Of a stretch of DNA of 7,611 bases, positions 1-6,626 are shown one piece after another; within the stretch, counting starts at the first letter, position 1, and each line of letters opens with the position of its first letter. The DNA is from Thermoplasmatota archaeon (lineage in GTDB: Archaea; Thermoplasmatota; E2; DHVEG-1). Under the pieces are notes generated by a model. It did no database searches. It saw only the letters and a list, made by a program, of their open reading frames with translations, and had not been told where the DNA came from. A program made the position numbers and the translations under genes. The stretch covers positions 1 to 7,611 of the forward strand of contig JAUWYM010000035.1 in NCBI GenBank assembly GCA_030615845.1, given 5' to 3'.

Positions 1-3000
1 AGTATCACCAACATCACTATCGCTACATATTACATGGAGTGATGGTATTAAATTCACATTTGTTGTTCCGTTCACGGGTGCTTCTCCACTTTGTGTTGGT
101 GGATTGTTTGGTGCTGCTTGTGTTGTGTTGCTTGCGGTGTCGTTGGCATCGCTGTATTGTTGTAGTGTGGTGCTGTCGTAGGTCCAGTTTGCATAACTCC
201 ATGCTTGGTAATAATAGGTTGTACTTGCAGAGAGTTCACTATCTTCATAGTTGATGCCTGTGTCGTTGTAGATCATATCTCCTTGGCCCCTTGCCCAGAC
301 GGTTTGACCGGTTGTGTTTCGTTCGATGTAGGTTGTGTTGTATCCAGCTCCAGTGTTCCATGTGAGATAGATTATAGTTGAACTATTTGCCTGTGCAGCG
401 AGTGTGTCGGGTGGATCTGGTTTCGTTAGGAAAGTTAGCTCGTTTGCAGTACCGTTGAATCCTGCTGTGTTGTTCGCCCAAGCTTTATAGTAGTAGAGTT
501 GCCCTTTGGTTAGCCCAGTTGCATCATGGCTGAATTCTGTTTGATTTGCTGTAGCCCCTAGTGAGTGGTTGCCAGTGGTGCCACCACTGGTGGTATCCCA
601 CCAGAATCCACAAGTTGTTGTTGCACCACCGTCACTACTGAGGTATCCTCTAAGTGTTGCGTTGGTTTCTTCTACTCCTGTGCTGGTGTTGGTTGTTACT
701 GTTGGTGGTTGTGGTGGTGTCCAAGTATGCAGAGATATGACATCAGTATCAAAATCATCCTGATTTGTATCACTTGTTTCTGATGTTCCATTAATTCTAA
801 TTGTATAATATTGAGTTGTTAATCCTTCAGCAGTAAAATTATACCATCCAGTTGTACCTGTTATAGTGCCAATCTTTGTCCATCCAACAGCAGTTTCATT
901 CCAATAAGATATGTTTAAATCCTCTAAATCTGACGCTTCAACATAATAGATACAAACCTCTTCATTTGTTTCATCAAAGTCTGCATTACTCCAATTGTAT
1001 TCGAAATCTATGTTGTAATTTGTAGAACCAGCTCGTTGGATATTGAGATATGAATAGTCAACAGTCATTATGCCTCCTCCACCACTCTTAATATAATCTA
1101 TACGCAATCGTGCATTATTAATTTCTGTGGCAGTATCAAATCCAGATATCGTGCCAGTATTCATAGTAGCTGTTGTTGGATTGGCAAATGTCCCACTAAA
1201 TTCAGCAATATTATCACCTGTCGTATCTATATTCCAATCACAGTCATCATTACCATCACCTGCATCGAAATCAACATACAAAACAACTGTAAAACCACTA
1301 CCCGTCTCTGATGTATCAGCATAATCGAACCACCCCCTCTGCTGTAAATTAGCATTACCTGTTACAATATTTGAACCCTCGTCTGCATCCAACCACGGAG
1401 AAGCTCCAGAAGTTCCCCAAGTAGTGTAGTCACTTGTAACACTGGTTACATCTAAATCTTCATTAACACCAGCACCACCAGCATCGGCCTCTTGTATATT
1501 CATGTAATCCGAATCTGGAGAAGTGTCCTGTGCATTGGCAAAAGTTCCTTCAGTACCAACATCTGCACTACTATCATTATCTGCTTGGTTACTATCTACT
1601 GCATCCTTGGTATCAGGATCAACGATATAGTCAAACTCCAAAAAGGCAGCATTATTATCAAGATTCTTCGTCTTCAAATCAAAAACTTGATGTCTACCAG
1701 TCATCCCCGTAAGATAAACCTTATAGAAGTCTTCTTGTTCAATTATCGGAAACTCTGTGATTTTCTCATCAGAATCATAATAATAAACTTCCACTATCGT
1801 ATTTAAGCTCTGATTATTCCTGGCATAGAATGTTATGTCATTTCTATTTGTTAAATTACGTTCAAAAGTCACCCTAATATATTCATCATGATAAATAGGC
1901 TCAGACCATACACCATCTTTTCTATAGACTTCATCATATATATCAGAGATAAACCCTCTATTTTCATCCAGATGTACTGCCTTCGTTATTACAATTACAA
2001 CCTCATAGGTATCATTACTAAGTCGTGGAACATTCCATGAAATTCCATCATATTTACCATTTGAATTATTATCGAGATAGGTTACATTATAAAGTGGATC
2101 AAAGGTAACATCAACCCTGGTTCCATTGATCACTCTATAAAATCGTGGTTTATAACTAAGCTCTGGTAACTCTGTATATGCAGTAACGTTAGAATAGTGA
2201 ACAGTGGCATTTGACTGGATTTCTATTCTTTTACCACCATTATATGAGATTTCTTGTTTAATAGGAGCTGGCGTCTCATAGGTTATAATAAATTCCCTTT
2301 CACCCCATGCATCAAAAGTTCTATTAAACATAATACTAGTAGAACTAGAAATCTGCTCTGAGACATTTCTTTCAGCAATCTGATTTACCAAAACAGTATA
2401 ATTAACTTCATTTTCTTCTGAAACATCCTGTATTTTTATATTACTCACGGCATCTGGAATAGTAGTAGCAATATTCAATGTTCTTTGTATTGAAGCATTG
2501 TTTTTCACCATAATTTTTTTCTCCCAAAAGACTGACTCACCAACAACTGCTTCCCCTTGAATTAAACTTAAAACAGTTACATCGTCTGTCTCATCCGTGA
2601 TATCATTCACGATAAACAATGTATTGATAGACACTGTCTCATTTTCTAATATCACATGTGCCCCAACTACATAACTACCTGATTTGCTTGCAATATATTC
2701 ATAAGAAAACGCACCATTCGCCGTATTAATAGTATGTAAGAAACTGTTATCTGAAGAATTTATCGACAGATTTACAGTAGTTTCAACAAATGAATTGTTA
2801 AAAACTACTGTACCGCTGATAAAAACCGTTTCATTAACCAGATAACTAGTCTTGTCAGTATTTAGAGTGATATTAAGATATGTTGCATATGTTGACTGAT
2901 TCCCATCCATAGTAGAGACATCAATAGATTCATTCGTCGTTACATTGATAGAAACATTATCGTATCCAGTTGTATTATCTAAAACATTAATTTGTTGAGA

Positions 3001-3762
3001 GGTATCATTCAAAGAAGTGTCTTCTCCTTCTGTAATATTAGATGTCTGGTTGTCTAGAGGATCGGTGACATTTAAAGATTCATTTTCCCCCATCAAAGTA
3101 TCGTTGTCTATGGTGTCTCCAGTCTCATTTATCATATTCTTATTATCAACCGTAACAATTCCATTCTGATCACTTGGATGTGTAGAATTATCAAAGAGAG
3201 GCTCTTCGTCTACAGTATCATCAGTATGATTGGTGTTGGGAATCGTAGCATTAGAAGACAAAGTATCTTCAACAAACGTGTCCTCTGGATTAACAGTTGC
3301 ACCATCCAAATCAGAATTAACAAAAGAACTAGCTGGAATGTTTAAAATACTAAGAAGCAGTATAAAAATCATACATATTATGAGAATCTTTTTTCTATAC
3401 TCTCTAATAGAACCCAAAGCAGCAAACAGCAATGCAAACGACGACACAATCGACAACAACTTCTTAACAGACAACGAATTACCCATTCTAAAAACAGTTC
3501 TAATCCCTACATGACTCCTTGATCTACCGGCGGAACGTTTTTTAACAAAAAACTGGACTTTATCTATATCCTCAACACGTTCCTCACAAAAAGAAACCTT
3601 ATCTCTAGCCAGAACGCTATCGACAAGATCATCGATGTTATCAAAAGCTTTAACGTTTTCTTTATCAGAACAAATAAGATCATCTAAACATTGATAGCTA
3701 AAAATAGCAAAATTATCTTCTTTGTGCTTTCTCTTCCCCTCCGTAGGTCTCTCTGAAGACAA
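1..3762 (-). CDS. Very large modular archaeal surface/S-layer-like protein, C-terminus beyond window
   Basis: An uninterrupted frame of 1,254 codons is open to the window edge. With TTG 3762 as start, residues 1-92 are charged and soluble-looking. Hydrophobic segments at about 101-119 and 126-148, separated by a basic loop (REYRKK), should anchor or export the chain. Residues about 150-290 are an Asp/Thr/Asn-rich linker with many N-x-S/T sequons. An Ig-like beta domain follows at about 295-395. Residues about 575-715 carry motifs shared by large archaeal surface proteins (SWNVPRLSNDTYEVV, FISDIYDEV, DGVWSEPI, EFDYIVDP). Then comes a beta-sandwich region (about 755-1010, NIQEADAGG and YLNIQRAG) and two fibronectin type III domains (about 1015-1115 and 1115-1210). 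The likely role is adhesion or envelope structure outside the cell; this is inferred from domains. The start is uncertain: the first in-frame ATG is at 3486 (codon 93), but the frame upstream to TTG 3762 looks coding and lies nearer to TATA-like boxes. No catalytic domain is visible. Confidence 0.9.
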   Translation of the reverse strand, partial: MSSERPTEGKRKHKEDNFAIFSYQCLDDLICSDKENVKAFDNIDDLVDSVLARDKVSFCEERVEDIDKVQFFVKKRSAGRSRSHVGIRTVFRMGNSLSVKKLLSIVSSFALLFAALGSIREYRKKILIICMIFILLLSILNIPASSFVNSDLDGATVNPEDTFVEDTLSSNATIPNTNHTDDTVDEEPLFDNSTHPSDQNGIVTVDNKNMINETGDTIDNDTLMGENESLNVTDPLDNQTSNITEGEDTSLNDTSQQINVLDNTTGYDNVSINVTTNESIDVSTMDGNQSTYATYLNITLNTDKTSYLVNETVFISGTVVFNNSFVETTVNLSINSSDNSFLHTINTANGAFSYEYIASKSGSYVVGAHVILENETVSINTLFIVNDITDETDDVTVLSLIQGEAVVGESVFWEKKIMVKNNASIQRTLNIATTIPDAVSNIKIQDVSEENEVNYTVLVNQIAERNVSEQISSSTSIMFNRTFDAWGEREFIITYETPAPIKQEISYNGGKRIEIQSNATVHYSNVTAYTELPELSYKPRFYRVINGTRVDVTFDPLYNVTYLDNNSNGKYDGISWNVPRLSNDTYEVVIVITKAVHLDENRGFISDIYDEVYRKDGVWSEPIYHDEYIRVTFERNLTNRNDITFYARNNQSLNTIVEVYYYDSDEKITEFPIIEQEDFYKVYLTGMTGRHQVFDLKTKNLDNNAAFLEFDYIVDPDTKDAVDSNQADNDSSADVGTEGTFANAQDTSPDSDYMNIQEADAGGAGVNEDLDVTSVTSDYTTWGTSGASPWLDADEGSNIVTGNANLQQRGWFDYADTSETGSGFTVVLYVDFDAGDGNDDCDWNIDTTGDNIAEFSGTFANPTTATMNTGTISGFDTATEINNARLRIDYIKSGGGGIMTVDYSYLNIQRAGSTNYNIDFEYNWSNADFDETNEEVCIYYVEASDLEDLNISYWNETAVGWTKIGTITGTTGWYNFTAEGLTTQYYTIRINGTSETSDTNQDDFDTDVISLHTWTPPQPPTVTTNTSTGVEETNATLRGYLSSDGGATTTCGFWWDTTSGGTTGNHSLGATANQTEFSHDATGLTKGQLYYYKAWANNTAGFNGTANELTFLTKPDPPDTLAAQANSSTIIYLTWNTGAGYNTTYIERNTTGQTVWARGQGDMIYNDTGINYEDSELSASTTYYYQAWSYANWTYDSTTLQQYSDANDTASNTTQAAPNNPPTQSGEAPVNGTTNVNLIPSLHVICSDSDVGDT

Positions 3763-3796
3763 TTAGGTAGCCCCATCCACATTCTCTAATGTTTTG

Positions 3797-3827
3797 TTAT
3801 ATAGGAATGTATATTGAAATATATATA
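3797..3827 (-). promoter_or_regulatory. TATA-like boxes upstream of the surface-protein gene
   Basis: On the minus strand, TATATATA lies at 3827-3820 and TATATAA at 3803-3797. Archaeal transcription usually begins about 25 bases after the TATA box. The second box would therefore give a start near 3775, a short leader before TTG 3762 that includes a G-rich GGATGGGG stretch. The first box would start near 3797 and also cover ATG 3782, which opens a different frame and stops after 32 codons. No comparable box precedes ATG 3486. This supports transcription from here and an upstream translation start, but the region is AT-rich and such boxes arise by chance. Confidence 0.4.
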
Positions 3828-3861
3828 CCTTGTGCTTTTTTAAGATATATGGCCCCACAGA

Positions 3862-4281
3862 TTATGGCTTTTGAAATCTGTATTCTGATTTCATGTAGTC
3901 TCTTTTTTCATCAAAACGTTTTTCCATCGAATCTATGCGTTTATTCATCATATCAATCTCAGAGTGATATTTCTCCTTTGCAATCTGAGTTATTGGCTCT
4001 TTACATTTAAAACAATAATCATTGGATGAAGCATTGCGTTCTCCACACCGTTGACAAAAAATATTTTGTAATGGATTTTTTTCAGGCACAAATTCTGGGG
4101 GTGGTGTTCCTGTTATAGCACATATCATATTATTTCTATAGTCATCAGCAACTTGATGATTATACACAGTGTCTGGAATTGTACTGTTCATTTTCCACAA
4201 TCCAACGTATTTTATGGTTGTAGAATCTACATGATTTTTTTTCCAGAATGTTGTTCTAGAATGTCGAATCAGATGTGGCAT
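3862..4281 (-). pseudogene. C-terminal stump of an archaeal tyrosine recombinase (integrase) with zinc ribbon
   Basis: Residues that read MPHLIRHSRTT match the HxxR box of tyrosine recombinases. WKMNS (the His/Trp position) and DTVYNH, with the nucleophilic Tyr, follow 23-34 residues later. After the catalytic part come a CQRCG...CFKC zinc ribbon and a charged, probably coiled C-terminal tail, an arrangement common in archaeal integrases. Such proteins are usually several hundred residues long; only about 140 remain. The SAM-like DNA-binding domain and the first catalytic Arg/Lys region are missing. The minus-strand frame stays open to 4341, but its first 20 codons are antisense to the neighbouring transposase and do not look like integrase. 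The 5' part was therefore replaced at about 4280. The spacing between the HxxR box and the WK motif also looks altered (VGLWKMNS), which suggests small indels. No separate promoter is visible. It cannot be active as it stands. Confidence 0.8.
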
Positions 4282-5287
4282 GGCAATCTTATCTATTGCC
4301 AACCAGATAGAAAAAATAGATAACCAAACTTTTAAAGTCAAAAGCCAAAGTGAAAACGGATATTATATAGTAACTAATTATGACAATAAATTTCGATGTA
4401 CGTATCCAGACCATAAAAAAAATGCACATAATAAAATTGATTGTAAGCATATACATGCGATAAAACTCAGACAAGTATGGGATAACAGTCTTGAACTGCT
4501 TGACACCTACAAAGAGTTGAATGAAAAAAACCTTTGTCGTTTCTGTGGCTCTGAAAACATCGAAAAACATGGAATGCGATACAACAAAAAAGGAAAGAAA
4601 CAAAGATACCGATGTAAAGACTGTGATAGACGTTTCGTTGTAAACGATGGCTTTAGTAAAATGAAATATGAACCAGAAATAATTACTCAAGCACTTGATT
4701 TGTATTTTAAGGGTTTAAGCCTCCGTAAGGTGAAAGACCATTTTGAACAATTCATTAGTAAAAAAATTCATCATACAACTATCCTTAACTGGATTGAGAA
4801 ATACACACGAATTATAGACTCATACATTAGCAATCTTAAACCAGAACTTAGCAATATTTGGCATACTGATGAGATGATGATACGTTCTGGTGGTAAATGG
4901 AGTTGGCTCTGGCATACGATGGATAGGGATACACGTTTTATGGTTGCAAATATGATTAGTAATTCTCGAACTGTTGAAGATGCACGTAACCTGTTTAAAC
5001 GTGTGAAACAACAGGCAAAAAGTAAACCAGAATATATGGTTACAGATGGGTTACAAAGCTACAATGATGCGTTTAAAAAAGAGTTTTATACTAACAAAGC
5101 ACCACAGTCGAAACATATCAGAAATGCAGGAGTGGCAAAAAAGAACAACAATAATATGGTTTAACGACTGCATAACACTGTGAGAGAGTGTGAGAAGGTT
5201 ATGCGTGGTATGCAGAACAACGATACCGCTAAAGTATTAATGGATGGTTTCAGAAACTACTACAATTTTTTAAGACCGCAAATGTAA
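4280..5287 (+). pseudogene. Broken DDE transposase, stop codon at the catalytic Glu
   Basis: Intact relatives cut and join IS ends with a DDE catalytic triad. Here residues about 17-60 form a SWIM-like zinc module (KVKSQSENGYY, then C40-x-Y42 ... C55-K-H57), where the second Cys of the expected CxC is Tyr. A zinc ribbon follows (C86-x2-C89, C112-x2-C115), then a helix-turn-helix at about 130-175. The catalytic core has D197 (HTDE) and D256 (TDG). The reading stops at TAA 5162-5164 after NNNMV, exactly where family members have Glu in N-x-x-x-ER-H. Downstream codons stay in frame and conserved (RLHNTVRE, KVMRGMQN, NYYNFLRPQM) until a second stop at 5285-5287. The usual RPH is RPQ here, and the C-terminus is short. 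The first ATG is probably internal, because relatives extend some 10-20 residues further upstream. Family assignment rests on motif recall (IS6/IS240-like). Confidence 0.85.
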
Positions 5288-5329
5288 ATAGCCAAAGAGA
5301 TAACAAATAGCGGATCATCATTAAACTCC
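4280..5329 (+). mobile_element. Decayed insertion sequence of archaeal IS6-like type
   Basis: The element is defined by its transposase. The left limit is set where integrase homology ends (4279-4281), and this cuts into the usual transposase N-terminus and removes any terminal repeat. On the right, coding similarity ends near 5287. A further in-frame stretch to 5329 (IAKEITNSGSSLNS) may be the rest of the C-terminus after a small deletion. I found no convincing terminal inverted repeats or target-site duplication. It is a remnant that has lost one or both ends, so the boundaries are approximate. Confidence 0.6.
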
Positions 5330-5350
5330 TAACTTTCAATATCATCACCT

Positions 5351-5393
5351 GATTCCAACTCACCATGTAAATGTTTATCACTACCCCTATAAA
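5351..5393 (-). promoter_or_regulatory. Orphan promoter-like site pointing into the dead IS
   Basis: On the minus strand, ATAATTATTTATAGGGG is followed about 20-25 bases later by ATG GTG AGT, the spacing of a leaderless archaeal gene. That ATG opens only a 38-codon frame that runs antisense to the transposase 3' end. A second frame from the same place reads HGELESGDDIES, a stop, then EFNDDPLFVISLA, which looks like a once-real protein start. The site may be the surviving promoter of a gene whose body was lost to the IS, possibly the integrase. This is a weak call. Confidence 0.25.
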
Positions 5394-5429
5394 TAATTAT
5401 CGTGTAAAAATGTCAAAAGTAAAATATTT

Positions 5430-5442
5430 CTGTTGACGACAG
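5430..5442. repeat. Short inverted repeat upstream of the recombinase
   Basis: CTGT-TGACG-ACAG is a 4+5+4 palindrome-like site about 70 bases before the recombinase start. Small serine recombinases often regulate themselves through nearby crossover or operator sites, so it is a candidate binding site. It is short enough to be chance. Confidence 0.2.
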
Positions 5443-5480
5443 GATTTTAGCTCGGAAGTAAAACTAAATCTTGAAGGAAT

Positions 5481-5490
5481 TTTTTAAAAT
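5481..5490 (+). promoter_or_regulatory. TATA-like box of the serine recombinase gene
   Basis: TTTTTAAAAT is centred about 26 bases before the GTG at 5512, the distance expected if transcription begins at or just before the start codon. No Shine-Dalgarno sequence is present in the intervening bases, which fits a leaderless message. Confidence 0.5.
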
Positions 5491-5511
5491 GATTATTATT
5501 GCCTGGTTTTT

Positions 5512-6153
5512 GTGAAATCAGCGATTTATATCCGAGTTTCTACAGATCGTCAAGATGAAGAAAATGAGTTAAATGATTGTATAAAGATCTGCAAAAATAG
5601 AAACTGGGAATATATCATTTTTCGTGAAAAACGATCAGGATACAAAGATGTCAGACGACTACAACGTGATGAAATCATTGAGTTATCAAGAAAAGGCGAT
5701 ATTCAACATATTGTTGTATGGGCTCTTGACCGATGGACACGAAAAGGTGGTATTGCATTATTAGATGAACTAAATCTATTATCGTCTTATGGAGTTCAAC
5801 TTCATAGCGTTCAAGAAGAATTTATTGAAAACTTTAATATGCCTGGTGAAATTGGAATACATTTACGAAATTTTGTTATCGGGATTTTAGGTTGGCAAGC
5901 AAAGCAAGAATCAAAATTAAAATCTGAAAGAATTCTTGTAAGTAGAAAGTTCAATAAAGCAAAAGACGAAAAGAGAGTTGGAAAACCAGATGGTTTTGAT
6001 GAACGAGTTGAAAAACAAATCAAAAAAATCATGAAAATCAAAAAAGAACATCCTGACTGGGGATGTGGAAAAATAGCAGAAGATCTCAAAATGTCAAAAG
6101 CGACTGTTTTCCGTCGTCTCAAAAACATAGCTGAAAATTATGAAGAATCCTAA
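5512..6153 (+). CDS. Small serine recombinase (resolvase/invertase type) with C-terminal helix-turn-helix
   Basis: This 213-residue protein should cut DNA with a serine nucleophile and rearrange, integrate or resolve DNA between short crossover sites. The N-terminal catalytic domain begins YIRVSTDRQ, with R8 and nucleophile S10. The second active-site block is ALDRWTRKG (D73, R74, R77), equivalent to the LDRLxR motif. A long helix follows at about 112-150 (GEIGIHLRNFVIGILG, then QAKQESKLKSERI), as in the dimer-forming helix E. Residues about 160-205 form a DNA-binding helix-turn-helix (CGKIAEDLKMSKATVFRRL). Length and order match resolvase/invertase proteins. They do not match IS607, whose DNA-binding domain comes first, or large serine integrases. 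GTG 5512 is chosen because MKSAIYIRVST is the usual family beginning; the frame is closed upstream by TAA 5485. It stands alone, with broken mobile genes on both sides, and shows no lesion. Its target is unknown. Confidence 0.93.
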   Translation: MKSAIYIRVSTDRQDEENELNDCIKICKNRNWEYIIFREKRSGYKDVRRLQRDEIIELSRKGDIQHIVVWALDRWTRKGGIALLDELNLLSSYGVQLHSVQEEFIENFNMPGEIGIHLRNFVIGILGWQAKQESKLKSERILVSRKFNKAKDEKRVGKPDGFDERVEKQIKKIMKIKKEHPDWGCGKIAEDLKMSKATVFRRLKNIAENYEES

Positions 6154-6187
6154 GAAGAGACAATCAGCAAAAAATAATGTCTCATAA

Positions 6188-6508
6188 ACAGTTGATGTTG
6201 AAACGAATGTTGATATGATTCAAGACGTGATTTTGAAGAGCAATTCGAAATTCTTTTCAAAAATAGATTCCGGAGATAAATGACCATTTTTTCTATCTAA
6301 ATCACTGCTCTGCAAAAAAGGGTTCCTTTATCAGGGATAAAATCGTTCGTTGAAAATACCAAAGATATTTTGGAACCGTCTCACAAAATACCTTTTTTAT
6401 CATGGTTTATCACATAGGAACATAGCTATCTGTCGAATACTGGAAAAACACCAGGAAAGTTTTAAGTCTAATTATGAGGCTATGATCAGAGTTTGGCTGT
6501 TTTTCTAA
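6188..6508 (+). pseudogene. Possible degenerate gene fragment, maybe transposase-derived
   Basis: A single frame reads 106 codons interrupted by TGA at 6281-6283 and TAA at 6338-6340, ending at TAA 6506-6508. The last 55 codons have protein-like composition. They include LTKYLFYHGLSHRNIAICRIL and, a few residues on, SNYEAMIRVW, reminiscent of the N-terminal helix-turn-helix of some transposases (LxYHGLSxRxIA ... SxEAxRxW). I cannot name a family. No start codon context or promoter is evident. It may equally be noncoding sequence read by chance; the other two frames here contain comparable open stretches. Confidence 0.3.
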
Positions 6509-6523
6509 GGAGAAATCAATCTG

Positions 6524-6566
6524 TAATCATGTTTTTGATTAGAGTCTTACATTTTATGATTAGAGT
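6524..6566. repeat. 10-bp direct repeats two helical turns apart, with an inverted half-site
   Basis: TGATTAGAGT occurs at 6536-6545 and 6557-6566; with flanks it is 13 of 14 identical. The copies are 21 bases apart. A TAATCA at 6524-6529 is the reverse complement of the TGATTA that opens the first copy. The arrangement resembles an operator or recombinase binding array, but no intact gene starts next to it. Confidence 0.55.
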
Positions 6567-6626
6567 AAAGAGCATACATATAGCACCGTTGCTATCTGGA
6601 GAGTAAGGAGAACTGCCTAGCAATTT

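Larger units (their letters stand above)
6154..6626. other. Intergenic stretch of 473 bases without an intact gene
   Basis: It contains a degenerate plus-strand frame (6188-6508), short hairpins (TTTATC-AGG-GATAAA at 6327-6341; CCAAA-GATAT-TTTGG at 6359-6373) and a direct-repeat pair (6532-6566). I see no tRNA, no CRISPR repeats and no clear promoter. Together with the broken genes around it, it reads as decayed mobile-element DNA. Confidence 0.5.

Noticed and set aside
39..3514. Several 60-104-codon plus-strand open frames across the first 3.5 kb
   Set aside because: They are antisense to the continuous surface-protein frame, have odd composition (Cys/Val/Trp-rich or Ser-rich) and show no family motifs.
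3763..3861. Continuation of the surface-protein gene upstream of the TAA at 3765-3763
   Set aside because: The same frame upstream contains a further stop and is only the tail of the integrase stump's frame; no protein-like link joins the two.
3789..4010. Plus-strand 73-codon frame
   Set aside because: It is antisense to the integrase stump and has no promoter or recognisable motif.
4289..4690. Minus-strand 133-codon frame, rich in Phe and Ile
   Set aside because: It is the antisense shadow of the transposase N-terminal half; the same holds for the minus frame at 4820-5011.
4266..5356. GAATCAGATG (4266-4275) and its near inverted copy (5345-5354) as IS terminal repeats
   Set aside because: The left copy encodes the conserved HLIR motif of the integrase, so it is not IS sequence; a 9 of 10 match over this distance is easily chance.
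5811..6128. Minus-strand 105-codon frame
   Set aside because: It is antisense to the serine recombinase and lacks any protein-family signal.
6327..6373. Two small hairpins as terminators or RNA structures
   Set aside because: The stems are 5-6 bp, no T-run follows directly, and such repeats are frequent in AT-rich DNA.
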